A DNA stretch of 39,846 nt from an uncultured Ruminococcus sp. (lineage in GTDB: Bacteria > Bacillota > Clostridia > Lachnospirales > Lachnospiraceae), in the NCBI GenBank assembly GCA_900553885.1, contig USFD01000022.1, positions 1-39,846 of the forward strand, written 5' to 3'. Positions 1-7,827 of this stretch are shown in pieces (within the stretch, counting starts at the first letter, position 1; each line of letters starts with the position of its first letter). Below the pieces are notes generated by a model. It searched no databases, was not told the origin of the DNA, and saw nothing but the letters and a program-made list of their open reading frames with translations. The position numbers and the translations under genes are program-made.

Positions 1-54
1 ACTCGTGACCTCCTGCTTGCAAGGCAGGCGCTCTCCCAACTGAGCTAATCCCCC
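1..54 (-). tRNA. tRNA-Ala (UGC), 3' part cut by the window edge
   Basis: Read on the minus strand, the tRNA starts at 54 with GGGGGATTAGCTCAG, followed by a typical D arm and the anticodon stem-loop. The anticodon loop CTTGCAA (17-23) places anticodon TGC at 19-21, which specifies alanine. The variable region and the start of the T arm are visible, but the T loop, acceptor 3' strand and CCA lie outside the window. The D-arm and anticodon sequences match standard bacterial tRNA-Ala(UGC). Whether more tRNA or rRNA genes follow cannot be seen. Confidence 0.95.
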
Positions 55-59
55 AAAAA

Positions 60-89
60 TTCATACAGGAAATATTTTTCTCGTATGAA
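60..89 (-). other. AT-rich stem-loop between tRNA promoter and tRNA-Ala
   Basis: TTCATAC (60-66) pairs perfectly with GTATGAA (83-89), and the stem can extend inward through GA/TC and AAA/TTT pairs. On the minus strand the stem is followed by five T residues directly before the tRNA 5' end at 54. It could be a weak terminator for the cvpA-like gene or a leader hairpin of the tRNA transcript. The promoter at 97-125 would start transcription just in front of it, which makes a pure terminator role awkward. Confidence 0.6.
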
Positions 90-96
90 CTTTTAT

Positions 97-125
97 AAAA
101 TACCATATTTTAAAGACTATGTCAA
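97..125 (-). promoter_or_regulatory. SigA-type promoter for tRNA-Ala
   Basis: On the minus strand a perfect -35 TTGACA (120-125) is followed by a 17-nt spacer and -10 TATTTT (97-102). A TGG just upstream of the -10 makes it an extended -10. It lies between the cvpA-like stop codon and the tRNA, so it most likely drives the tRNA. The predicted start is near 90. Confidence 0.7.
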
Positions 126-163
126 TATCTTTTCCTGCTTTTTGATCATTTCACATATCTCTG

Positions 164-982
164 TCAGAATGCCGTCAGTCTCAGCAGGAGCGGATTACTG
201 TCATACAGGAATGTAAGAATACTGCTTTTTTCCACCATTTCAAAGCAGGCTCCTCCCGCAGCTGTGCTGTATGCCAGCGTCATAATCAGAAAGCCCAGCC
301 ATACGATCACCAGTCCGAGCACCAGCCCGAGCGCTCCGCCTCCGATATGATTGATCGTTCCCAGTACAGGAAGCTCGCCGATAATATTTACCGCGAACAT
401 CAGCGCTTTCACAATAATGATTGCCAGCAGAAATGTTACCAGAAATGACAGCACGTTAAGTACAAGGCGTGAAATATAGGAAGCCACATAGGCCGGAAAA
501 CTGTCCGCGCCAAGTTCGCTGTATATCGTACTGTTATTATTATCCAGCAGCATATCTTTGATAAACCGGGGAATGGGAGCATTTTCAATCTCACTGATCT
601 GCGTATCTTTGGGGATATCGCCAATCACATTGAGAATATCCTGCGGCGTAATGCCAAGCGCCTTCCAGTCAAGATCGTTGAGATTTTCCAGTTCTTCCGG
701 GCTCAGTTTTTCCAGCGGAGTCCCGCTCAGATCCATGCCGGCAAGTTCTTCCACCGGAATTTCCGGCATAAATGCTTCAAAACATCTCTCTTCAATCAGG
801 TCGTCCACAGGTGTAAACTTTTCCAGCGCGTCCGATACAAACGGAGACAGGAAAAGTACAAGAATCAGGGTCAGAATGGTCGATAAAAGCGAAAGACCGA
901 ATTTCAGGAATCCCTGAATATACCCCACAATAATGCAGACTATAAAAATTGTTGCAACGATAATTAACAGCCAGTTTCCCAT
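164..982 (-). CDS. CvpA family membrane protein
   Basis: This 272-residue integral membrane protein resembles the CvpA (colicin V production) family. The first 50 residues hold two hydrophobic segments joined by the family-typical short turn (GYIQGFLKFG). A soluble insert rich in Asp, Glu and Pro covers roughly residues 55-160, and two or three more membrane segments follow (about 170-250). The insert is longer than in the roughly 160-residue proteobacterial CvpA, which is usual for Firmicutes members. The ATG is preceded by AGGAGAG. The gene begins 8 nt after the DUF5711-like gene, so the two are probably co-transcribed. CvpA proteins have been linked to envelope homeostasis, but the exact role here is unknown. 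Confidence 0.8.
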   Translation of the reverse strand: MGNWLLIIVATIFIVCIIVGYIQGFLKFGLSLLSTILTLILVLFLSPFVSDALEKFTPVDDLIEERCFEAFMPEIPVEELAGMDLSGTPLEKLSPEELENLNDLDWKALGITPQDILNVIGDIPKDTQISEIENAPIPRFIKDMLLDNNNSTIYSELGADSFPAYVASYISRLVLNVLSFLVTFLLAIIIVKALMFAVNIIGELPVLGTINHIGGGALGLVLGLVIVWLGFLIMTLAYSTAAGGACFEMVEKSSILTFLYDSNPLLLRLTAF

Positions 983-990
983 AATCTCTC

Positions 991-2187
991 CTACTTCGTC
1001 AGATAAATTACCCTCAATTCATCGACGCTCATCACATAGTATCTGTTCAGGCCTGGAGCACGGAACATTTCCAGGATATCGATATCAATATCTCCTTCAT
1101 ATTTTAAGATACCGGTCACCGTAACAATACAGCATCTGCTTCCATCATACAGGATGATCTCATCTCCGTCAATTTTAACATTTCTGTATTCGCTTCCGAT
1201 CTCCCGGTTCAGGATCTGCTCGCCGCTGCGGTTATACAGGCGGAGTTCATATCCTGATTTCTCCTTATTCAGCAGGAGGAATCCGATATATCTGTCTGAA
1301 TGGAACACGCTCCGTATCTCCTGATAGAGGTCCACTTCTTTGATTCTTTCCGGCACCTCGGCTCCTTTGTAGATCACAAAAGAGTTGTCTCCTACTACAA
1401 CGGATCTGTCTTTCCCCATAAAAAATATATCTGCCATAACGGTATTGTCATACTCGTCAGTTGTTACTTTATTGTCTGCATGCTCCTTGCCCTCTTCTCC
1501 AAAATTATAATATACAACCCTGGACTGAAGGGATCCGTTGTCTGTATACAGATAGGATACTGCCAGAACATTTCCGTCTTCGGACAGTTCAAGCGCCGTC
1601 GGATATCCGAGCGAATTCATCGTTATCTGCTGCTCTACCAGAATATTTCCCGTTGCGTCGTAAGAGATTATTCTTGGTGTATTTTCATTTTTCAGAATCG
1701 CGCTTACAATCCCCTGATTGGATACTGTGATCTTTTCAATCGGAAGTGTCGTTTCGATCTCGCCTTTCAGGCCGTCTTCTGTAAATACATATATACTGTT
1801 CCCGCCGCAGTCCGCCACAGCAAAAGCATCGTCACGGACTTCGATAATCGGATTCTGTAACTGGACAGGCTGAATCCACTGTTCTTCATTCTTTTTGTCA
1901 AGAAATACGACTCCGTCTCTGCTGTAGCGGATAATGCCGCCTGCAAAATGAACATATGCATTTGAATCTGAGGTATTATTTTCATATCCTGCTGCCAGTC
2001 GTGCCTTGCCGTAACTCTGGTTTTTCAAAAGCAGATATGTACCGCACACAGCCAGAATAATCAGGACTGCTGTTGCAAGTATTTTCCCGGCCTTTTCTCT
2101 GCGGAACCGGCCTGTCCGCTTTTTTATCTCTTCCAGGTCTTCCGGAGGCTGTACAATTTTCAGATGCGGATTTTTCTTTTGCGTCAT
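991..2187 (-). CDS. DUF5711-like membrane-anchored beta-propeller protein
   Basis: This 398-residue protein has a basic cytoplasmic N-terminus and one membrane segment at about residues 34-55 (LATAVLIILAVCGTYLLL). The long extracytoplasmic part has repeating blade-like beta motifs, such as the stretch around GNILVEQQI and ALELSEDGNVLAVSYL, which resembles WD40/PQQ-like propellers. It matches what I recall of DUF5711 proteins of Lachnospiraceae. No catalytic residues are evident. It sits between the LysM/MPN gene and the cvpA-like gene, suggesting a three-gene envelope-related operon. Function is unknown; a scaffold or sensor role is inference from the fold only. Confidence 0.75.
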   Translation of the reverse strand: MTQKKNPHLKIVQPPEDLEEIKKRTGRFRREKAGKILATAVLIILAVCGTYLLLKNQSYGKARLAAGYENNTSDSNAYVHFAGGIIRYSRDGVVFLDKKNEEQWIQPVQLQNPIIEVRDDAFAVADCGGNSIYVFTEDGLKGEIETTLPIEKITVSNQGIVSAILKNENTPRIISYDATGNILVEQQITMNSLGYPTALELSEDGNVLAVSYLYTDNGSLQSRVVYYNFGEEGKEHADNKVTTDEYDNTVMADIFFMGKDRSVVVGDNSFVIYKGAEVPERIKEVDLYQEIRSVFHSDRYIGFLLLNKEKSGYELRLYNRSGEQILNREIGSEYRNVKIDGDEIILYDGSRCCIVTVTGILKYEGDIDIDILEMFRAPGLNRYYVMSVDELRVIYLTK

Positions 2188-2238
2188 ATTACTCCCTTTG
2201 CTTCTGGTTTTGTTTTTCCTGTTGAGTATAGCACGATT

Positions 2239-3435
2239 TTATGGTAATAGCAATTTCTGCCCTACATAAATCAGATTTCCGTCTGTGATGCCGTTCATTC
2301 TGCAGATCGCGTCCACATGGCTCACATCCCCGTACATTTTCCTGCTAATAATAGCCAGCGTATCCCCTTCTTCTACAACATAAATTCCGTCACTCCCATT
2401 TTCCGAAGTGTCTGTTCCGCTGTCGGATACAGGATCTTCTACGGTATCCGCATCTGTCTTTCCGGGCTCGTCCTTATTTTCTGTATCTGCATCCGTGTCC
2501 GGGCTGCCGGTCCGGGAATCGCCGGTATTCCGGGAAACGGTTTCATCCGTTTCCTGATCGTTCTGTGTCCCGTCCTTATTTTCTGCATCCGTGTCCGTCT
2601 CTTCGTCTGAAGTGACCGCCGTTACCTGCCCGCTTGTTTCCCGGGTCTCCACTGTATCTGTCTTTCCTGTAAGGCTGTTTAATGTACTCTGAACGGATTT
2701 CATCCGGTCAAAACTGCTTATCATCGTGACTCCCATAACAATTACGATAAGTACCAGAGCCGCGCTTGCCGCGTACATCAGATTTCCTGTTTTCTTCTGT
2801 CGCTGACGCTCCCCGCGTGCTCTAACCATATTACGAAAGTCCTTCGCAGCTCTGTCTTCAACAGTTTCCGAGGCCGACACCCCATTTTTTTTTCGACTGG
2901 AAATCATGTAGTTCTGCATACACGGATTCTTTTCATAATACGTGTAGTGACCGCCGATTTCCATCAGATCATTCATTTTATGTACATAGTATGTCTCGTC
3001 TTTCTCCACCGGATCTTTCATGATAAACACCGTGTTTTTCTTTGGGAAAGATTTCTTATGCAATTTTACCGTGGACGGATCCGGCGTCAGGGGGACTCCG
3101 GGGTGCGCAACAAACCACCCGAGCATTTCCCCGTCTTCAAAGAACTGCTTACAGTCCTCATACGCACAGCGCCAGGTGTTCTCATCAATCACATATTCAT
3201 TTCCCGACATCTTCAGCTCATGCATTTGAACCGCACCGTAAATATATACATATTCCTCGTCGGTTCCTGTCTGAATATCTCCGATCAGGAACGCTCCTAT
3301 GGGCTTCTTCCCTCCTTTCTCACATTTCTCACATAACTGCGCAAAAAAAGTATCCACATAATCTTCAACATATATCTTGGGACTGTCACTCACATTCCCG
3401 ATCTGACGAACATTTTTTGGTAACTGTCTTTCCAT
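2239..3435 (-). CDS. MPN/JAB-like domain, TM segment and C-terminal LysM domain protein
   Basis: The 398-residue protein has three parts. Residues about 20-175 resemble an MPN/JAB fold: GAFLIGD, then LGWFVAHPG near residues 105-113, like the G-W-x3-H-P core of JAMM proteases. The zinc signature is degenerate: the first His of H-x-H is Ala110, and the S-x2-D position reads STVK. A single membrane helix lies at about 219-240. A linker of about 100 residues is rich in Asp, Glu and Thr, and a LysM domain fills 351-398 (EEGDTLAIISRKMYG...YVGQKLLLP). The topology implies a cytosolic MPN-like domain and an exported peptidoglycan-binding LysM. The linker DNA has imperfect direct repeats near 2470 and 2575. 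Probable operon with the two downstream genes. Confidence 0.8.
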   Translation of the reverse strand: MERQLPKNVRQIGNVSDSPKIYVEDYVDTFFAQLCEKCEKGGKKPIGAFLIGDIQTGTDEEYVYIYGAVQMHELKMSGNEYVIDENTWRCAYEDCKQFFEDGEMLGWFVAHPGVPLTPDPSTVKLHKKSFPKKNTVFIMKDPVEKDETYYVHKMNDLMEIGGHYTYYEKNPCMQNYMISSRKKNGVSASETVEDRAAKDFRNMVRARGERQRQKKTGNLMYAASAALVLIVIVMGVTMISSFDRMKSVQSTLNSLTGKTDTVETRETSGQVTAVTSDEETDTDAENKDGTQNDQETDETVSRNTGDSRTGSPDTDADTENKDEPGKTDADTVEDPVSDSGTDTSENGSDGIYVVEEGDTLAIISRKMYGDVSHVDAICRMNGITDGNLIYVGQKLLLP

Positions 3436-3517
3436 CTATACTCACCTCTGATTAAATTTTTTCTAAGCATAGCATAAAGAATTAGCTGAATTTATCAGTT
3501 GATGTCAGACAAGTTCG

Positions 3518-3585
3518 ACAAAAGGGGACGGACCCTTTTGGAAAGGGGTCAGTCCCCTTTGGCCAGTATTTTCAGAATATTCTCA
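3518..3585. repeat. REP/REPIN-like double palindrome next to the Y1 transposase gene
   Basis: Two adjacent hairpins share the GGGGAC/GTCCCC core. The first is at 3520-3539 (AAAAGGG...CCCTTTT). The second is at 3542-3560, with AAAGGGG (3542-3548), loop TCAGT and CCCCTTT (3554-3560). The second hairpin overlaps the last codons and stop of the transposase gene. The adjoining GTATTTTCAGAATATTCT at about 3565-3583 is part of the transposase coding region and recurs beside the copy at 9866-9950. The arrangement fits a REP element mobilised by the neighbouring transposase. Confidence 0.75.
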
Positions 3586-4319
3586 ATCTTATTTTCCGAC
3601 ATTCCCAGCTCCTGTCTGCATTTCCGTAGACAGTCTTTCCTGAAAAAGGGCACGTTTTCTAATGTTTTTAGTTTTTCAATGCCCCGGCTCCGGGCGTATT
3701 TTTTTATCCAGTGTTTTGCTCTCTGGAAATCATGTTCTTCTTTTTCTTCTTTAATGTCCAGGAATTCCTGATTGTCAAAATTATTGTGAAATTCAAGAAA
3801 TTCATCGAAATTTTTGAATCTTTTTTCGAGTATGTGGAATATTTCTTCTGATACGATTCCCTGTGTTCTTTTTTTATCAGAACCGAAATAATATACCGCA
3901 CTGCTGAATAAATATGCTCTTACATCTGAAGTCAGCCCGGCTTTTACAGGATTGTTATGAATATAGCGCACACAGCTTATCAGATATCCCTCGGTTTCCA
4001 CACAGCTGCTGAAGAATCTTCCCTGAAATACATGGCCGCTTTTCTGGTATTTGCAGTTATAGTAAACAGCATAGTTTGAGTTTGTTTCCTGTATAAAAAG
4101 GGAAAGGGCCTTAAACTCTACCTTTGCAAGTATATGCACATGATTTGACATAATACAATATGCATATATTTTCACTTCGAATTTTTCTGCCTGGGTTTTC
4201 ATAATTCCAAAGAAGTAATTTTTATCTTTTGACTCGGGGAATATATTTTCCTGATTATTTCCTCTGGAAACTATATGATATACATCTGTTCCACTTTGTT
4301 TTCGCCTGGTCCTTGGCAT
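3549..4319 (-). CDS. REP-associated tyrosine transposase (RAYT-like, Y1/HUH family)
   Basis: The 256-residue protein has the Y1_Tnp fold. An early block reads YHIVSRGNNQENIF. The HUH motif lies in MSNHVHILA (His60, His62) and coordinates the metal. GHVFQGRF follows at about residues 95-102. The RYIHNNPVKAG block contains the expected catalytic Tyr119. Family members cleave and join single-stranded DNA at REP-type palindromes through a 5'-phosphotyrosine link. A basic C-terminal extension (about 135-256) includes a likely helix-turn-helix (LRKCRQELGMSENKIENILKIL). It appears intact and as long as or longer than typical RAYTs. Its last codons (AKGD) lie in the palindrome at 3542-3560. Such proteins are usually single-copy and domesticated rather than flanked by terminal repeats, and none was seen here. 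Confidence 0.88.
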   Translation of the reverse strand: MPRTRRKQSGTDVYHIVSRGNNQENIFPESKDKNYFFGIMKTQAEKFEVKIYAYCIMSNHVHILAKVEFKALSLFIQETNSNYAVYYNCKYQKSGHVFQGRFFSSCVETEGYLISCVRYIHNNPVKAGLTSDVRAYLFSSAVYYFGSDKKRTQGIVSEEIFHILEKRFKNFDEFLEFHNNFDNQEFLDIKEEKEEHDFQRAKHWIKKYARSRGIEKLKTLENVPFFRKDCLRKCRQELGMSENKIENILKILAKGD

Positions 4320-4486
4320 AAATCTCCTCCTATTGTAAATATATTTCTTCTGGATTATGTCCCGATCCGGAACTTCTGATAAAGAATCTGCTGATTAGAT
4401 CTAAAATGTACAGAATGTGATTTGCGTATATCGTATCATTTTTAAACAACTATTTCTATAGTTTTCTTAATATTTCATTCCTTTTC

Positions 4487-4516
4487 TTTACATATATTCA
4501 TCAGCCGGGATACAAT
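4487..4516 (+). promoter_or_regulatory. Putative promoter of the HD-domain gene
   Basis: TTTACA (4487-4492) and TACAAT (4511-4516) are separated by 18 nt and lie about 98 nt before the HD-domain start codon. The leader contains a small dyad, GGCAGC/GCTGCC, near 4524-4550. The rest of the 294-nt gap between the transposase and this gene is AT-rich with no further feature recognised. Confidence 0.45.
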
Positions 4517-4613
4517 ATATTTACGGCAGCGCAGCATCCATCCCTGCTGCCATACAGGAGCGGCACTGTTTCTGATTTCATGTAAATCCGAAAAAATATT
4601 AAAGGAAACATTT

Positions 4614-5114
4614 ATGAATACACGGAAAATATTTAAAAAAATGATATTAAAAAGAAGAAAACGTCATCTGACATGGCTCCGCCAGTTCCACTGCAGTATA
4701 AAAGATCTTCTGTATCATCCTGCTGTACAGCAGATGAAGGATTATCCCCATCACGGAAGAACGAACTGCTATGACCACTGCCGCCATGTAGCCTATTTCA
4801 ACTACAAATGGTGCCGGGCGCTGAATCTGGACTGCAGATCCGCGGCCAGAGCTGGAATGCTTCACGATCTTTTTCTCTACGACTGGCATACTCATGGGAA
4901 AGAAACCGGAGAAAAGCTCCACGGACTTACGCACCCGGCCGCCGCTTTTGAAAATGCCCGGAAGTATTTTAAACTAAATCATACGGAAAGAGATATTATT
5001 CTGAACCACATGTGGCCTGTGACACTTCTGCATTTTCCCAGGACACGTGAGGGATGGATTATTGTAATAGCTGATAAATACTGCGGTCTTCTGGAAACAC
5101 TGAGATTACTTTAG
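4614..5114 (+). CDS. HD-domain phosphohydrolase-like protein
   Basis: This small basic 166-residue protein has an HD-superfamily arrangement: His58 (CRHVAYF), the His84-Asp85 pair (AGMLHDLFLYDW), further His residues at THP and NHM, and Asp154 (VIADKYCG). These are the usual metal ligands of HD hydrolases that act on phosphate esters or nucleotides. The first 25 residues are rich in Lys and Arg. The ATG follows AAAGGAAAC at good spacing. It is one of the few plus-strand genes here and is monocistronic, bounded by the promoter at 4487-4516 and a long hairpin at 5118-5172. The substrate cannot be deduced. Confidence 0.82.
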   Translation: MNTRKIFKKMILKRRKRHLTWLRQFHCSIKDLLYHPAVQQMKDYPHHGRTNCYDHCRHVAYFNYKWCRALNLDCRSAARAGMLHDLFLYDWHTHGKETGEKLHGLTHPAAAFENARKYFKLNHTERDIILNHMWPVTLLHFPRTREGWIIVIADKYCGLLETLRLL

Positions 5115-5117
5115 ACA

Positions 5118-5172
5118 GAATCCCGGTATATCCGGCACTATAAACTTTCGGTGCCTGAATATTCCGGGATTC
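5118..5172 (+). terminator. Long stem-loop after the HD-domain gene
   Basis: GAATCCCGG (5118-5126) pairs with CCGGGATTC (5164-5172), and an inner GGCAC/GTGCC stem lies at 5134-5138 and 5151-5155. It begins 4 nt after the stop codon. The T-tract is poor on both strands, so it may act mainly as an mRNA-stabilising or mixed terminator structure. Confidence 0.55.
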
Positions 5173-5229
5173 ACCTGGTTCGTCTTTAACTTCGCTGCAG
5201 TCCCTGATATCCTTTCACATATTTCAAAA

Positions 5230-5267
5230 GAGCGTCCCTCCGGCCGCTTACGGCTTTCGGAACGCCC
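5230..5267 (-). terminator. Rho-independent terminator of the transketolase operon
   Basis: On the minus strand a GC-rich hairpin GGGCGT...ACGCTC has inner pairs TCCG/CGGA and CCG/CGG and is followed by TTTT. It lies about 25 nt after the stop codon of the C-terminal transketolase subunit. Confidence 0.75.
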
Positions 5268-5292
5268 TTTATATGAAAGAGATCAGCCTCTT

Positions 5293-6231
5293 TTATACAA
5301 ATGCCTTAATTTTCTCGTAGATACCTTCTGTATCAAGTCCGTATTTCTTAAGCAGTTCAACTGCCGGTCCGGACTCGCCGAATGTATCGTTCACGCCAAT
5401 TTTAAGCACTTTTGTCGGTGCTTTCTCAGCCAGAACGTCGCATACAGCGCTTCCCAGTCCGCCGATTACGGAATGTTCCTCAACTGTAACGACCTTTCCT
5501 GTCTCTTTAGCAGCCGCAACAATCAGATCCTCATCCAGAGGTTTAATTGTGTGAATGTTGATTACCTTTGCGTCGATTCCGTCCGCAGCCAGTTTCTCAG
5601 CTGCTTCAAGGCACTCGCTTACCGGAAGTCCTGTCGCCACGATTGTGAGGTCTTTTCCTTCTCTTAAAACAACGCCTTTTCCAAGCTCAAATTTATAATC
5701 CGGTCTGTCATTGATTACCGGAACTGCGAGACGGCCGAATCTTAAGTAAACCGGACCGTCATGCTCGTATGCAGCACGGACCGCTGCTTTTGCTTCCACG
5801 TCATCAGACGGATTGATAACAACCATTCCAGGAATTGTACGCATCAGTGCAATATCTTCGTTGCACTGGTGGGAAGCTCCGTCCTCGCCTACGGAAATTC
5901 CGGCATGTGTTGCTCCGATTTTCACGTTCAGATGAGGATATCCGATAGAGTTTCTAACCTGCTCAAATGCTCTTCCTGCCGCAAACATTGCGAAGGAGCT
6001 TGCAAACGGAACCAGTCCTGTTGTAGCAAGTCCTGCCGCAACACCCATCATGTTGCACTCTGCGATACCGCAGTCAATATGGCGCTCCGGAAATGCTTTC
6101 TTAAATACACCTGTCTTTGTAGCTGCTGCCAGATCTGCATCCAGAACAACCAGGTCTTTATGCTCTGCGCCGAGTTCGGCTAATGCATTGCCATAACTAT
6201 CTCTTGTTGCGATTTTCTTTACATCTGACAT
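5293..6231 (-). CDS. Transketolase, C-terminal subunit
   Basis: The 312 residues cover the pyrimidine-binding and C-terminal domains of transketolase. The N-terminus (MSDVKKIATRDSYGNALAELG) leads into the AECNMMGVAAGLA block, whose Glu normally activates the thiamine ring. GDGASHQCNEDIALMRTIPGM and the trailing NIHTIKPLDEDLI region follow. It would act with the separately encoded N-terminal subunit as a heteromer that moves two-carbon units in the non-oxidative pentose phosphate pathway. Its start overlaps the end of the N-terminal gene by 13 nt, and AGGTGAA precedes the ATG, so translation is coupled. Split transketolases are common in Clostridia and archaea. DXP synthase is unlikely because of the split form and the transaldolase neighbour. 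Confidence 0.93.
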   Translation of the reverse strand: MSDVKKIATRDSYGNALAELGAEHKDLVVLDADLAAATKTGVFKKAFPERHIDCGIAECNMMGVAAGLATTGLVPFASSFAMFAAGRAFEQVRNSIGYPHLNVKIGATHAGISVGEDGASHQCNEDIALMRTIPGMVVINPSDDVEAKAAVRAAYEHDGPVYLRFGRLAVPVINDRPDYKFELGKGVVLREGKDLTIVATGLPVSECLEAAEKLAADGIDAKVINIHTIKPLDEDLIVAAAKETGKVVTVEEHSVIGGLGSAVCDVLAEKAPTKVLKIGVNDTFGESGPAVELLKKYGLDTEGIYEKIKAFV

Positions 6232-7055
6232 AATGCTTCACCTACTTTCTCAAGATCTTCCATAGCGATTTTATACTCTTCATCATTCGGCGCTTTTCCG
6301 TGCCATCCTGCCTGATTTTCCATGTAGGAAACACCTTTTCCTTTTACCGTCTTTGCAATAATAGCAGTCGGCTGTCCCTTTACTGTTCTTGCTTCTTTAA
6401 ATGCAGCGTCGATCTGGTCAAAATCATTTCCGTCGATATTAATTACGTGGAAATTAAACGCCTCAAACTTCTTGTCGATAGGATACGGGGAGTTGACTTC
6501 CGTAATTGCTCCATCAATCTGAAGGTTATTATTGTCAACGATTACAACAAGATTATCCAGTTTGCGGTGTGCTGCCAGCATGGAAGCCTCCCATACCTGG
6601 CCTTCCTGAATCTCGCCGTCTCCAAGCAGAGTGTATACTCTGTAATCTGCGTCTGTAAGTTTTGCAGCCAGAGCCATTCCCACTGCAGCGGAGATACCCT
6701 GTCCCAGAGAACCGGAAGACATATCAACACCCGGAATATGCTTCATATCCGGATGTCCCTGAAGGTAAGAACCTGTATGACGAAGTGTTTTAAGATCTTC
6801 CTTCGGGAAATATCCTCTCTCTGCCAGTACAGAATACAGACCCGGAGCGGTATGTCCTTTGGAAAGCACAAATCTGTCACGGTCTGCCTTCTTCGGATCT
6901 GCCGGATCGATATTCATTTCTTCAAAATAAAGATAGGTAAATATATCTGCTGCTGATAATGATCCGCCCGGATGTCCGGCTTTCGCGCTGTGAACAGCCG
7001 TTACAATATCTTTGCGGACTTCATTGGCAGTTTTCATTAATTTTAACTTGTCCAT
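6219..7055 (-). CDS. Transketolase, N-terminal (thiamine diphosphate-binding) subunit
   Basis: The 278-residue protein is the PP-binding domain of transketolase. It begins with HSAKAGHPGGSLSAADI, where the His residues line the substrate channel. The ThDP motif starts at LLGDGEIQEGQVWEA (GDG...) and ends with VVIVDNNNLQIDG (NN). GHPD and KGHTAPG blocks are also present. ATG is preceded by GAGGAGAATTTC. It lies downstream of transaldolase and overlaps the C-terminal subunit, giving a tal-tktN-tktC operon for pentose phosphate interconversion. The transaldolase-tktN gap contains a REP-like hairpin at 7098-7117. Confidence 0.94.
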   Translation of the reverse strand: MDKLKLMKTANEVRKDIVTAVHSAKAGHPGGSLSAADIFTYLYFEEMNIDPADPKKADRDRFVLSKGHTAPGLYSVLAERGYFPKEDLKTLRHTGSYLQGHPDMKHIPGVDMSSGSLGQGISAAVGMALAAKLTDADYRVYTLLGDGEIQEGQVWEASMLAAHRKLDNLVVIVDNNNLQIDGAITEVNSPYPIDKKFEAFNFHVINIDGNDFDQIDAAFKEARTVKGQPTAIIAKTVKGKGVSYMENQAGWHGKAPNDEEYKIAMEDLEKVGEALCQM

Positions 7056-7097
7056 GAAATTCTCCTCTATTCACTGAATTGTCTGATTTTTCTACCC

Positions 7098-7117
7098 AAA
7101 GGGGTCCGTCCCCTTTT
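7098..7117. repeat. Solo REP-like palindrome
   Basis: AAAGGGG (7098-7104), loop TCCGT and CCCCTTT (7110-7116) form a perfect hairpin with the same core as the elements at 3518-3585 and 9866-9950. It sits in the 91-nt gap between transaldolase and transketolase genes. It lacks the AGAATATTC-type tails of the other copies. Confidence 0.7.
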
Positions 7118-7146
7118 ACTTAAATTATCTGACTATTTCCTTTTTA

Positions 7147-7800
7147 TTAATCACCGAATACAGCTCTGTAATCATCCTGGAATTTCTTGATTCCGGCATC
7201 TGTCAGCGGATGGTGTGTCATCTGCTCGATTACTTTGTACGGTACGGTAGCAATATCAGCGCCTGCCAGTGCACAGTCTGTGATGTGCATTGTATTGCGC
7301 ACACTTGCTGCAATGATCTGTGTCTCAATACCTGCCACTCTGAAGATCTCGGCAATCTCAGCCACAAGATCTACACCTCTTACGGAAATATCGTCCAGAC
7401 GTCCAAGGAATGGTGATACATATGTAGCGCCTGCTCTTGCTGCCAGAAGTGCCTGGTTGGATGTGAAGATAAGAGTAACATTTGTTTTAATTCCTTCAGA
7501 AGAAAGCACCTTACATGCCTTAAGTCCTTCTACTGTCATAGGAATTTTTACAACCATGTTCGGATGAATCTTTGCAATCTCACGGCCTTCTTTTATCATA
7601 CCTTCTGCATCAGTTGTGGTTGCCTTAACCTCGCCGCTGATCGGTCCGTCTACGATAGACGCGATCTCTGCAATAACCTCTTCAAAAACACGTCCCTCTT
7701 TTGCGATCAGAGACGGATTTGTTGTTACGCCGCAGATAACGCCCATATCGTTGGCTTTTCTGATGTCATCAACATTAGCTGTGTCAATAAAAAACCTCAT
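7147..7800 (-). CDS. tal: Transaldolase (TalC/FSA-like subfamily)
   Basis: The 217-residue protein is the short transaldolase type. The Schiff-base Lys85 sits in MVVKIPMT, with DTAN near the start and TTNPSLIAKEG at about 26-36. Residues that separate transaldolase from fructose-6-phosphate aldolase favour transaldolase: Glu57 in SGEVKA and Phe131 in VSPFLGRLDD, where E. coli FSA has Gln and Tyr. It transfers dihydroxyacetone units between sugar phosphates together with the transketolase encoded just downstream. The ATG follows AAAAAGGAGGAAC. The gene is preceded by a strong promoter and a 25-bp palindrome overlapping its -10 (7828-7852). Confidence 0.93.
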   Translation of the reverse strand: MRFFIDTANVDDIRKANDMGVICGVTTNPSLIAKEGRVFEEVIAEIASIVDGPISGEVKATTTDAEGMIKEGREIAKIHPNMVVKIPMTVEGLKACKVLSSEGIKTNVTLIFTSNQALLAARAGATYVSPFLGRLDDISVRGVDLVAEIAEIFRVAGIETQIIAASVRNTMHITDCALAGADIATVPYKVIEQMTHHPLTDAGIKKFQDDYRAVFGD

Positions 7801-7827
7801 TTTTGTTCCTCCTTTTTTGGTTCGTTT

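Noticed and set aside
3514..3520. TTCGACA (reverse 0A-box core) next to the REP element
   Set aside because: It is a single short match with no promoter or nearby start codon; likely chance.
5293..7055. Transketolase broken by a frameshift
   Set aside because: Both halves have their own ribosome site and complete domains, and split transketolases are normal in Clostridia.
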